From positions 62,001 through 126,000 of the forward strand of contig NZ_BMVL01000012.1 in assembly GCF_014650695.1 (NCBI RefSeq): a DNA stretch of 64,000 bases, given 5' to 3'. Origin of the DNA: Streptomyces avidinii (GTDB lineage: Bacteria; Actinomycetota; Actinomycetes; Streptomycetales; Streptomycetaceae). The position numbers and the translations under genes are program-made. The notes beneath the pieces were generated by a model that saw only the letters and a list, made by a program, of their open reading frames with translations, made no database searches and was not told where the DNA came from. This document shows positions 50,096 through 57,821 of the stretch, piece by piece. The stretch's first letter is position 1. Every line of letters begins with the position of its first letter.

Positions 50096-50902
50096 CTACC
50101 AGCTGCCGGGCGCCGCCAGGGCGCGGGCCAGTGCCTCGTCGAGGGCGCGGGCGGTGCCCTCCACGTCGAGGTGGGAGTTGTCGATGATCGGCAGGCCGGA
50201 GCCGTACCAGCCGGCCATCCGGCCGTGGATCCGCGCGACCTCCTCGTCGGAGAGCCGGCGGTTGCCGGAGCGGGCCGCGTTGCGCTCCAGGACGATCTCC
50301 AGGCCGGGCAGGAGCACCACGGGCAGCAGAGTGGGGCCCACGTGCCGCTTCCAGCCGCCCAGCCCGACGACGGGCCGGTCCGGGAAGACCGCGTCGTCCA
50401 GAATGCAGGAGATGCCGTTCGCCAGGTAGTTGCGGGCCGCGAAGCCGCAGGTGCGGCGGGCGAGCCGGTACTGGGCCTCGGAGTGCTCGTTCCAGCCCGC
50501 CTGCGGATCCGCGAAGCCGGAGCAGACCCACTCGCGGACGTCGTCCAGGCTCACGTGGGCGGTCGCCACCGGCCGGGTGCTGGCCCAGTGCCGGGCGACG
50601 GTGGTCTTCCCGGCGCCGGCGGGGCCGATCAGCAGCACGGCGAGGACGGCCCCGCCGGTACCCGCCACGGCGGGCGGCAGCGGAATGTGCCCGGTGGGCT
50701 CCGGCACGGCGGGCACCGGCTGCGCCGGATACGACGACTGCTGCTGATGGGGCTGGTGGGGCGGCTGGTGCGGAGACTGCGGCGGGGGCGACCCCGGCCA
50801 GCCCTGCGCCGGGGGTATCGGCGGCTGCGGGGGCGCCGACGGGTGCGCTCCCGGCTGCCCCCAGCCGGCGCCCGCGCCCCCGCCCCCCACTCCGTGCTGC
50901 AT
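50096..50902 (-). CDS. P-loop ATPase/kinase with Pro/Gln-rich N-terminus
   Basis: About 268 residues (start at MQHGVGG, with GGAG upstream; a TTG at 50926 would add 8). Residues 1-~85 are Pro/Gln/His-rich and disordered. The C-terminal domain is a P-loop kinase (LLIGPAGAGKTTVARHW; HVSLDDVREWV; ILDDAVF; VLERNAARSGNRRLSDEEVARIHGRM), resembling polynucleotide-kinase/zeta-type AAA proteins. The substrate is unknown. It lies between aroQ and the M24 gene on the same strand. Confidence 0.83.
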   Translation of the reverse strand: MQHGVGGGGAGAGWGQPGAHPSAPPQPPIPPAQGWPGSPPPQSPHQPPHQPHQQQSSYPAQPVPAVPEPTGHIPLPPAVAGTGGAVLAVLLIGPAGAGKTTVARHWASTRPVATAHVSLDDVREWVCSGFADPQAGWNEHSEAQYRLARRTCGFAARNYLANGISCILDDAVFPDRPVVGLGGWKRHVGPTLLPVVLLPGLEIVLERNAARSGNRRLSDEEVARIHGRMAGWYGSGLPIIDNSHLDVEGTARALDEALARALAAPGSW

Positions 50903-50994
50903 CCGCTGCCACTCCGTCTCGTTCAAGCGACTGATGCGAGAACGTTATATGACTGCCGGGGCCCGGCCGTCCACCAGCACCTTCAGGCAGAGTG

Positions 50995-51435
50995 TCAGGC
51001 CGAGATCTCGTCCGCCAGTGCGCGCAGCGCGAGTCGGTACGAACCGATACCGAAGCCCGCCACCGTCCCGGTCGCCACTGCGGCGATGACCGAGGTGTGG
51101 CGGAACTCCTCGCGGGCGTACGGGTTCGAGATGTGCACCTCGATCAGCGGCGCCGTGCGCTGCGCCGCCGCGTCCCGCATGCCGTACGAGTAGTGGGTGA
51201 AGGCCCCCGGGTTGATGACCACGGGAATCTTCCCGTCCGCCGCCTCGTGCAGCCAGCGGATCAGCTCGCCCTCGTCGTTGGTCTCGCGGACCTCGACGTC
51301 GAAGCCGAGCTCCTCGCCCAGCGAACGGCAGCTCTCCACCAGCCCCGCGTACGAGGTGGCCCCGTACACGTCGGGCTCGCGCGAGCCGAGCCGGCCCAGG
51401 TTGGGGCCGTTCAGCACGAGCACGGGGCGGCTCAC
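50995..51435 (-). CDS. aroQ: 3-dehydroquinate dehydratase, type II
   Basis: A 146-residue dodecameric dehydratase. LNGPNLGRLGSREPDVYG holds the catalytic Tyr and lid Arg, NPGAFTHYSYGMRDA the catalytic His region, and EVHISNPYAREEFRH the substrate contacts. GTG start overlapping the aroB stop (GTGA). The second Asn of the usual GPNLNLLG is Gly here. Confidence 0.96.
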   Translation of the reverse strand: MSRPVLVLNGPNLGRLGSREPDVYGATSYAGLVESCRSLGEELGFDVEVRETNDEGELIRWLHEAADGKIPVVINPGAFTHYSYGMRDAAAQRTAPLIEVHISNPYAREEFRHTSVIAAVATGTVAGFGIGSYRLALRALADEISA

Positions 51436-52523
51436 GCCGACACCTCGCCGTAGGCGGCGATCAGGTGCGCCGGGTCGGGGCCCTCCAGGACGGTCGGCTT
51501 GCCCAGTCCGTCGAGGACGATGAAGCGCAGCAGGTTGCCGCGGGACTTCTTGTCGACCTGCATGGTCTGGAGCAGCTTGGGCCACTGGTCGCCGCGGTAG
51601 GTCAGCGGCAGGCCCACGGCGGCCAGGATCTCCCGGTGCCGGTCGGCCGTCGCGTCGTCGAGGCGGCCCGCGAGCCGACCGAGTTCGGCGGCGAAGACCA
51701 TGCCGACGGACACGGCCGCGCCGTGCCGCCACTTGTAGCGCTCGTTCTTCTCGATGGCGTGCGCGAGGGTGTGGCCGTAGTTGAGGACCTCGCGCAGACC
51801 CGACTCCTTGAGGTCGCTGGAGACCACGTCCGCCTTGACCTGGATGGAGCGCACGATGAGCTCGGCGGTGTGCGGGCCCTCGGGCGTACGGGCCGCGGCC
51901 GGGTCCGCCTCGATCAGGTCGAGGATCACCGGGTCGGAGATGAATCCGGCCTTGATGATCTCGGCGAGGCCGCTGACGTAGTCGTTGACCGGCAGCGAGT
52001 CCAGCGCCGCCAGGTCGCACAGCACACCGGCCGGCGGGTGGAAGGCGCCCACGAGGTTCTTGCCCTCGGCGGTGTTGATGCCCGTCTTGCCGCCGACCGC
52101 CGCGTCCACCATCGCGAGGACGGTGGTCGGTACGGCGATCCAGCGGACCCCGCGCAGCCAGCTGGCCGCGACGAAGCCCGCGAGGTCGGTGGTGGCTCCC
52201 CCGCCGACGCCGACGATCACGTCGGTGCGGGTGAAGCCGGACTGGCCCAGGGCCTTCCAGCAGTAGGCCGCGACCTCGATCGTCTTGGCCTCCTCGGCGT
52301 TCGGCACCTGGATGGCGACCGCCTCGTAGCCCTGCTCGGCCAGGTCGTCGCGCAGCGCCTCACCGGTCGAGGCCAGCGCCTCGGGGTGGATCACGGCGAC
52401 CCGCTGGGCCTTCGTACCGATCAGGGAGCCGAGCTCGCCGAGCAGCTGCCGCCCGACGAGCACGTCGTACGCGTCGTGTCCGGCGCTCGCGCCGACCTGG
52501 ATCCGCGTCACCTGGTCTGTCAT
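51432..52523 (-). CDS. aroB: 3-dehydroquinate synthase
   Basis: A 363-residue NAD- and metal-dependent cyclase. Motifs VGGGATTDLAGFVAASWLRG, TVLAMVDAAVGGKTGIN and NYGHTLAHAIE (metal His) are all present. Overlaps aroK by 4 nt. Confidence 0.97.
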   Translation of the reverse strand: MTDQVTRIQVGASAGHDAYDVLVGRQLLGELGSLIGTKAQRVAVIHPEALASTGEALRDDLAEQGYEAVAIQVPNAEEAKTIEVAAYCWKALGQSGFTRTDVIVGVGGGATTDLAGFVAASWLRGVRWIAVPTTVLAMVDAAVGGKTGINTAEGKNLVGAFHPPAGVLCDLAALDSLPVNDYVSGLAEIIKAGFISDPVILDLIEADPAAARTPEGPHTAELIVRSIQVKADVVSSDLKESGLREVLNYGHTLAHAIEKNERYKWRHGAAVSVGMVFAAELGRLAGRLDDATADRHREILAAVGLPLTYRGDQWPKLLQTMQVDKKSRGNLLRFIVLDGLGKPTVLEGPDPAHLIAAYGEVSA

Positions 52524-53038
52524 ACGTCCTTCAACTCCAGAGCGTCGAGGACCGCCTGGGCGACCTCTTCGGGGGTGCGGTCATCGGTGGCCACCACGAC
52601 GCGCGCGACTTCGGTGTACAGGGGGCGCCGGGCGTCCATCAGCTCGCGCCACTGGCGGCGCGGGTTGACGGCCAGCAGCGGGCGGGCGGCGCCGAGGCCC
52701 ACCCGGCGTACGGCTTCCTCGACGTCCATCGACAGGTAGGCGACGGGCAGACCGGCGAGCAGCTCGCGGGTGCCCTCGTCGAGGACGGCGCCGCCGCCGA
52801 GGGCGAGGACTCCGGTGTGCCCGGCGACGGCGGCGGCGACCGCCTGCCGCTCCAGCTCACGGAAGTACGGCTCGCCCTCGTCGACGAAGATGTCGGAGAT
52901 CTCCCGGCCCTGGGCCGAGACGATGTCGGCGTCGGTGTCCCGGTAGGGGACGCCGAGCCGCTCGGCGAGCAGCGCCCCCACCGTGGACTTGCCGGAGCCC
53001 ATGGGTCCGACGAGGACGACCAGTGGTCCGGCGGTCAC
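52520..53038 (-). CDS. aroK: Shikimate kinase
   Basis: A 172-residue kinase. P-loop GPMGSGKSTVGALLAERLG, DTDADIV and EGEPYFRELE for shikimate binding, LGGGAVLDEGTRELL as Walker B, and the lid RPLLAVNP. GTG start overlapping the aroC stop by 4 nt. Confidence 0.97.
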   Translation of the reverse strand: MTAGPLVVLVGPMGSGKSTVGALLAERLGVPYRDTDADIVSAQGREISDIFVDEGEPYFRELERQAVAAAVAGHTGVLALGGGAVLDEGTRELLAGLPVAYLSMDVEEAVRRVGLGAARPLLAVNPRRQWRELMDARRPLYTEVARVVVATDDRTPEEVAQAVLDALELKDV

Positions 53039-54219
53039 CGGATCTGCAGGTTGTCGAGGTAGGACCGGACGTTGCGGCGGGTCTCCGGGACGGAGTCACC
53101 GCCGAACTTCTCGACGACCGCGTCGGCCAGCACCAGGGCGACCATGGCCTCGGCGACGATGCCGGCGGCCGGCACGGCGCACACGTCGGAGCGCTGGTGG
53201 TGGGCCACCGTCGCCTCTCCGGTGGCCACGTCGACGGTCGCCAGTGCGCGCGGCACGGTGGCGATGGGCTTCATCGCGGCCCGTACGCGCAGCAGTTCGC
53301 CGGTGGTCAGACCGCCCTCGGTGCCGCCGGAGCGGCCGGAGGTGCGCTTGAGGCCCTCGGGCGTGGAGACGATCTCGTCGTGCGCCTTGGAGCCGGGCAC
53401 GCGGGCGAGCTCGAAGCCGTCGCCGACCTCGACGCCCTTGATGGCCTGGATGCCCATGAGGGCGGCGGCGAGGCGGGCGTCGAGCCGGCGGTCCCAGTGG
53501 ACGTGCGAGCCGAGGCCGACCGGGACCCCGTACGCCAGCACCTCGACGACGCCGCCGAGGGTGTCACCGTCCTTGTGGGCCTGGTCGATCTCCGCGACCA
53601 TCGCCTTGCTGGCGTCGGCGTCGAGGCAGCGCACCGGGTCCGCGTCGAGCTTGTCGACGTCGGCGGGGGTCGGGTAGACGCCGTACGGGGCCTTGGCCGC
53701 GGCCAGCTCCACCACGTGCGAGACGATCTCGATGCCGGCGACCTCCTTGAGGAAGGACCGGGCGATCGCGCCGAGGGCGACGCGGGCGGCGGTCTCCCGG
53801 GCGCTGGCGCGCTCCAGGATCGGCCGGGCCTCGTCGAAGCCGTACTTCTGCATGCCGGCGAGGTCCGCGTGGCCGGGCCGGGGGCGGGTCAGCGGCGCGT
53901 TGCGGCCGGTGTCCTTGAGCAGCGAGGGGTCGACCGGGTCGGCCGACATGACCGTCTCCCACTTGGGCCACTCGCTGTTGCCGACCATCACCGCCACGGG
54001 GGAACCCAGCGACAGGCCGTGCCGGACGCCGCCCAGGAAGGTGATCTCGTCCTGCTCGAACTTCATCCGGGCACCGCGGCCGTAGCCGAGCCGGCGCCGG
54101 GCCAAGTGGTCGGCAACCAGTTCGGTGGTGACCGGGACGCCGGCGGGAAGGCCCTCCAGCGTCGCCACCAGTGCCGGTCCGTGGGACTCCCCGGCGGTCA
54201 GCCAACGCAACCTGCTCAA
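53035..54219 (-). CDS. aroC: Chorismate synthase
   Basis: A 394-residue FMN-dependent enzyme producing chorismate. Signature motifs GESHGPALVATLEGLPAG, GRGARMKFEQDEITFLGGVRHG, RPRPGHADLAGMQKY and RSDVCAVPAAGIVAE. A TTG start at 54217-54219 has AGGAG five nt upstream; the alternative upstream frames are not homologous. 132 nt separate it from the small membrane protein gene. Confidence 0.97.
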   Translation of the reverse strand: MSRLRWLTAGESHGPALVATLEGLPAGVPVTTELVADHLARRRLGYGRGARMKFEQDEITFLGGVRHGLSLGSPVAVMVGNSEWPKWETVMSADPVDPSLLKDTGRNAPLTRPRPGHADLAGMQKYGFDEARPILERASARETAARVALGAIARSFLKEVAGIEIVSHVVELAAAKAPYGVYPTPADVDKLDADPVRCLDADASKAMVAEIDQAHKDGDTLGGVVEVLAYGVPVGLGSHVHWDRRLDARLAAALMGIQAIKGVEVGDGFELARVPGSKAHDEIVSTPEGLKRTSGRSGGTEGGLTTGELLRVRAAMKPIATVPRALATVDVATGEATVAHHQRSDVCAVPAAGIVAEAMVALVLADAVVEKFGGDSVPETRRNVRSYLDNLQIR

Positions 54220-54351
54220 CGATGCTCCTCATGCTCGCGCCTGGTACAGCGACGGCGCGATCGGGTGCGCGGCCCGGACCCGCCTCACCCGATCCTCCCA
54301 TGTCCGGAGGGGTTTCTCGGGCCCCGGTCCAGTCCTCGGACGCCCGAATGG

Positions 54352-54543
54352 TCAGCGGACCCGCCGGCCGCGCTCGCGGCGGCGGGTGATCGCCGTCCAC
54401 ACGATGACGGAACCGAGGAGTCCGATCGAGGTCGCCTTGGTCCACAGGGGCAGGCCGCCGAAGGCCACCCTGGCCATGTGGAAGAGCACGAAGGGGAGGT
54501 CCCACTTCGATGCGAGTACCTGGTCCGCGTCGTTCCCGTCCAT
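54352..54543 (-). CDS. Small membrane protein between aroE and aroC
   Basis: A 63-residue protein (MDGNDADQVLASKWDLPFVL start) with one hydrophobic helix (~36-52, ATSIGLLGSVIVWTAI) followed by a basic tail RRRERGRRVR. It is a conserved hypothetical of this locus as I recall. No function known. Confidence 0.72.
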   Translation of the reverse strand: MDGNDADQVLASKWDLPFVLFHMARVAFGGLPLWTKATSIGLLGSVIVWTAITRRRERGRRVR

Positions 54544-54574
54544 GCCGCCCCCTGTGAATGCGCAGGTGGAGAGC

Positions 54575-55399
54575 CTAACGGGAGGCGAGCGCCCGTTCTC
54601 CGGCGGCCCTCATGGCGGCGAGCGGACCCGGGGTCCGGCCCGTCATCCGCTCGACCTGGAGCACGGCCTGGTGGACGAGCAGGTCCAGTCCGCCGACGAC
54701 CCGGCCGCCCTGCCCCGACCAGGCCGCGGCCAGTGCGGTCGGCCAGGGGTCGTAGAGGACGTCGAAGAGGGTGCCCGCACTTTCCGGTACGGAGGCGGCC
54801 AGGGTGTCGGTCGTACCGGCCGGGGTGGTGGCGATCACGAGCGGCGCGGACAGGGCCGAGGCCGCCTCGGACCAGTCGGCCGTGCGGACGGGTACGCCGA
54901 GCCGCTCTCCCCACTGCCGCATCTCGTCGGCGCGGGCCTGCGAGCGGACGTACGCGGTGACCTCGCCGGAGCAGATCCGCGCGAGGGCGGCGAGCGCCGA
55001 GGAGGCGGTGGCCCCGGCGCCGAGGATCGCGGCGGAGGACACCTTCTCGATGCCGCGCTCGTGGAGGGCGGCGACGATGCCGGGGATGTCGGTGTTGTCG
55101 CCGAGGCGCCGGCCGTCCTCGGTGAAGACGACCGTGTTGACCGTCTCGACGGAGGCGGCCGTGTCGGTGATGCCGTCCAGCAGCGGGATGATCGCCCGCT
55201 TGAGCGGCATGGTCAGGGACAGTCCGGCCCACTCGGGGCCGAGTTCTGCCACGAACTGCGGGAGCGCGGCCTCGTCGATCTCGAAGCGGTCGTACGACCA
55301 GTCGTCGAGGCCGAGCTCCTGATAAGCGGCGCGGTGCAGCACTGGTGAGAGGGAGTGCTCAATGGGCGAACCCAACACCGCGGCCCTTATGCGTGACAT
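54575..55399 (-). CDS. aroE: Shikimate dehydrogenase
   Basis: A 274-residue NADP-dependent enzyme. Substrate site SPIEHSLSPVLHRAAYQELGL and LTMPLKRAIIPLLD (catalytic Lys), nucleotide site AAILGAGATASSALAALA. ATG start 6 nt after mltG's stop. Confidence 0.95.
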   Translation of the reverse strand: MSRIRAAVLGSPIEHSLSPVLHRAAYQELGLDDWSYDRFEIDEAALPQFVAELGPEWAGLSLTMPLKRAIIPLLDGITDTAASVETVNTVVFTEDGRRLGDNTDIPGIVAALHERGIEKVSSAAILGAGATASSALAALARICSGEVTAYVRSQARADEMRQWGERLGVPVRTADWSEAASALSAPLVIATTPAGTTDTLAASVPESAGTLFDVLYDPWPTALAAAWSGQGGRVVGGLDLLVHQAVLQVERMTGRTPGPLAAMRAAGERALASR

Positions 55400-55405
55400 G
55401 TCCTG

Positions 55406-57220
55406 CTATCCGCCGTTCTTCTGCTTCTGCCGTTCCTGGAACTCGTTGGCCAGCTTCGTGTGCTCTTCGTAGGTCTTGGTGAAGGTCGTCGTGTTTCCGT
55501 CGACCGACACGAAGAACATCCAGCCGCCGTGGTCCGGGCTGAGCGTAGCGGTCAGGGCGTCCAGGCCCGGGTTGTTGATCGGGCCGGTGGGCAGTCCCCT
55601 GACGAAGTGCGTGTTGTAGGGGTGGTCGAAGGCCTGGGCTTCCTTCAGGTTGAAGTTGATCTCGCTCTGGTTCTTGACGTAGTTGTACGTCGAGTCGAAC
55701 TGGAGCTTCTGGTTCGTGACGTCGTTGGTCTTCTTGAGGCGGTTGTAGACCACCTCGGCCATCTTCCGGAAGTCGTCGTGGTTCTTGCCCTCGGCGTTGA
55801 CGAGGCTGGCGACCGTGACCACCTGGAGCGGATTCTCCAGGCCCAGTTCCTTGGCCTTGCCCTCGATGCCCAGCTCCGCGTACTTGTCGCTCGCGTTCTT
55901 GACCATCTGCTTGAGCAGGGAATCGGGGGTGCTGTCCTTGCTGAGGTCGTAGCGCGCCGGATACAGGAAGCCTTCGAGCGGGTCGATCAGCTTCGGGTTG
56001 TTGTTCGCCCAGGCCGGCAGGCCGAGGTTCTTGACCTCGCGCTTGGCGATCTCGGCGGTGGTGCCCTCCTGCTGGCCCAGCTTCTTGTCGATCGCCGCGT
56101 ACACCGCGGTGTTGCGCATGCCCTCGGTGACGGTGATGACGTTCAGCTTCGTGGGGTCGCTCATCACCTCGACGGCGGACGCCGCCGACATCTTCTTCCT
56201 GAGCGGGTAGACACCGGCCTGGATGGCCTTGCCCGGCGGGAGCTTGGCCGCGGCGTCGGCGAAGGCCTGACCGCTGGCGACGACGCCCGCCTTCTTGAGG
56301 ATCAGGCCCATCTGCATGAGGCCGGAGCCCTTGGGGATCTCGACCTCGACGATCTCGCCGGTCCCCTCGCCCGCGAAGTCCTCGGCCGAGCTGAACCTGG
56401 CCTTGATGTAGTTGTAGCCGTAGTAGCCGCCACCGCCGACCACGCCGATGATGACGACCGCGGCGACCAGGCAGGCCATGCCGCTGCGCTTCTTGGGGCT
56501 GCCGCCCTTGCGGCCGCCCCGGCGCCCGTCACCGGGCTCGTCGCCGTCACCGTCGTCGTCGCCGTCACGGCCGCCGCCCGCGGTGAGGAGGCCGCTCTCC
56601 GGCTCTTCCTCCTCCTCGACCGGTTCCGGTTCCAGGTGACGCCGGCCCGGGGGCTGCGGCGGCGCGTAGGCGTCCTCGGTGCTGTAGTGGTCGGGAGCCT
56701 CACCGGGGTAGCCCGTCACGGGCTGCTGGGTGTAGGGGTCCACGCCCGCGTACGGACCGGTCTGCACCGCGGAGGCGTACTGGACCTGGCCGGTGTCCCA
56801 GCCCTGACTGTCGTACACCGGCTGCGGCTGGGGCTGCGCCTGCTGCTGGGCGTAGGCCTGCTGGGCCTGCTGCTGGGCGTAGGCCTGCTGCTGCGCGTAC
56901 TGCTGCTGCCCCGGCTGCGGGTACTGGCCCTGGGGGTCCTGGGGGTACTGCCCCTGCTCGTACTGCTGCTGCGCGTACTGCCCCTGCTGGTACCGGGGCT
57001 CCTGCGGATACTGCTGCTGGTGCTCCGGGTACTGCTGGTACTGCTGCTGCGGGGGGTACTGCTGCTGGTACTGAGGCTCCTGCGGGAACTCCTGCTGCGG
57101 GGCACCGCCGTAAGGCACCTGACCCTGCTGGGTCTGGTGCCCGGTCCACCCCTGGTCCCCGTAAAGGGGATCCTCGGGGTGCCAGGGTTCGGGGCCACGG
57201 CCCCGGCCATACTCAGTCAT
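55406..57220 (-). CDS. mltG: Endolytic murein transglycosylase MltG with long Gln/Tyr-rich cytoplasmic tail
   Basis: A 604-residue protein. Residues ~30-145 are an extreme low-complexity Gln/Tyr/Pro tract (repeats of QYPQ, QQAYAQQQ), ~150-250 acidic then basic, a single transmembrane helix at ~250-272 (ACLVAAVVIIGVVGGGGYYGY), then a LysM-like and YceG domain. The catalytic Glu is expected in SLVNAEGKNHDDFRKMAEVVYNRL; ends with NTHFVRGLPTGPINNPGLDAL. It cleaves nascent glycan strands. The tail is much longer than in E. coli and might drive local condensation. Confidence 0.93.
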   Translation of the reverse strand: MTEYGRGRGPEPWHPEDPLYGDQGWTGHQTQQGQVPYGGAPQQEFPQEPQYQQQYPPQQQYQQYPEHQQQYPQEPRYQQGQYAQQQYEQGQYPQDPQGQYPQPGQQQYAQQQAYAQQQAQQAYAQQQAQPQPQPVYDSQGWDTGQVQYASAVQTGPYAGVDPYTQQPVTGYPGEAPDHYSTEDAYAPPQPPGRRHLEPEPVEEEEEPESGLLTAGGGRDGDDDGDGDEPGDGRRGGRKGGSPKKRSGMACLVAAVVIIGVVGGGGYYGYNYIKARFSSAEDFAGEGTGEIVEVEIPKGSGLMQMGLILKKAGVVASGQAFADAAAKLPPGKAIQAGVYPLRKKMSAASAVEVMSDPTKLNVITVTEGMRNTAVYAAIDKKLGQQEGTTAEIAKREVKNLGLPAWANNNPKLIDPLEGFLYPARYDLSKDSTPDSLLKQMVKNASDKYAELGIEGKAKELGLENPLQVVTVASLVNAEGKNHDDFRKMAEVVYNRLKKTNDVTNQKLQFDSTYNYVKNQSEINFNLKEAQAFDHPYNTHFVRGLPTGPINNPGLDALTATLSPDHGGWMFFVSVDGNTTTFTKTYEEHTKLANEFQERQKQKNGG

Positions 57221-57247
57221 CGGTCCCCTAGAGCCGCGAGACGGAGG

Positions 57248-57269
57248 CCGCGGACTCCGTCGTCCGCGG
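57248..57269 (-). promoter_or_regulatory. Inverted repeat between ruvX and mltG
   Basis: CCGCGGAC (57248-57255) and GTCCGCGG (57262-57269), perfect 8 bp with a 6-bp centre, in the 128-nt gap. It could end the alaS-ruvX transcript or lie in the mltG leader. Confidence 0.4.
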
Positions 57270-57348
57270 CACCCGGTTCCGCCTCTTTGACGGTGGGCGA
57301 CGGCTGTTCGAATGCCGTCTCATCGCGCGGAACGTTACCGTATCGCGA

Positions 57349-57819
57349 TCAGACAACCACTTCGACGCACTCACCAGGCGGATTACCTGATACCCGTTCG
57401 GTCTCAAGAGCGTTCTGAAGGATCACCACAGCGGCCGCCTGATCGATGACCGACCGGCCCTTCTTGGCGTTCTTTCCGGAGGCTCGCAGTCCCTGGGCGG
57501 CGGTGACCGTGGTCATCCGCTCGTCCACCAGACGGACCGTCACCGGCTTGATGCCCTTGGCGAGTTCGTTCGCGAAGACGCGGACCTTGGCCGCTGCCGG
57601 CCCCTCCCGCCCGCTGAGCGAGCGGGGGAGGCCGACCACGACTTCGAGGGGCTCGTACTCCTCGACGAGCTGCCGCAGCCGCCTGTGGGCGAAGGGGATG
57701 TCCCGGCCCGGAACGGTTTCCACCGGTGTGGCGAGCACCCCGTCGGGGTCGCACGAGGCGACCCCGATGCGGGCGTCACCGACATCGATGGCGAGTCGGC
57801 GGCCGCGGCGCAGAGTCAT
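57349..57819 (-). CDS. ruvX: Holliday junction resolvase-like nuclease RuvX/YqgF
   Basis: A 156-residue RNase H-fold protein. LAIDVGDARIGVASCDPDG, VVGLPRSLSGREGPAA, VRLVDERMTTVTA and VIDQAAAVVILQ carry the acidic residues. Homologues act in 16S rRNA 5' processing or resolve junctions. Only 2 nt after alaS, in the usual order. Confidence 0.95.
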   Translation of the reverse strand: MTLRRGRRLAIDVGDARIGVASCDPDGVLATPVETVPGRDIPFAHRRLRQLVEEYEPLEVVVGLPRSLSGREGPAAAKVRVFANELAKGIKPVTVRLVDERMTTVTAAQGLRASGKNAKKGRSVIDQAAAVVILQNALETERVSGNPPGECVEVVV

Positions 57820-57821
57820 CG

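Noticed and set aside
50096..50902. Zeta-type toxin call for the P-loop kinase
   Set aside because: Only the P-loop and general kinase features are shared; no epsilon antitoxin gene is adjacent.
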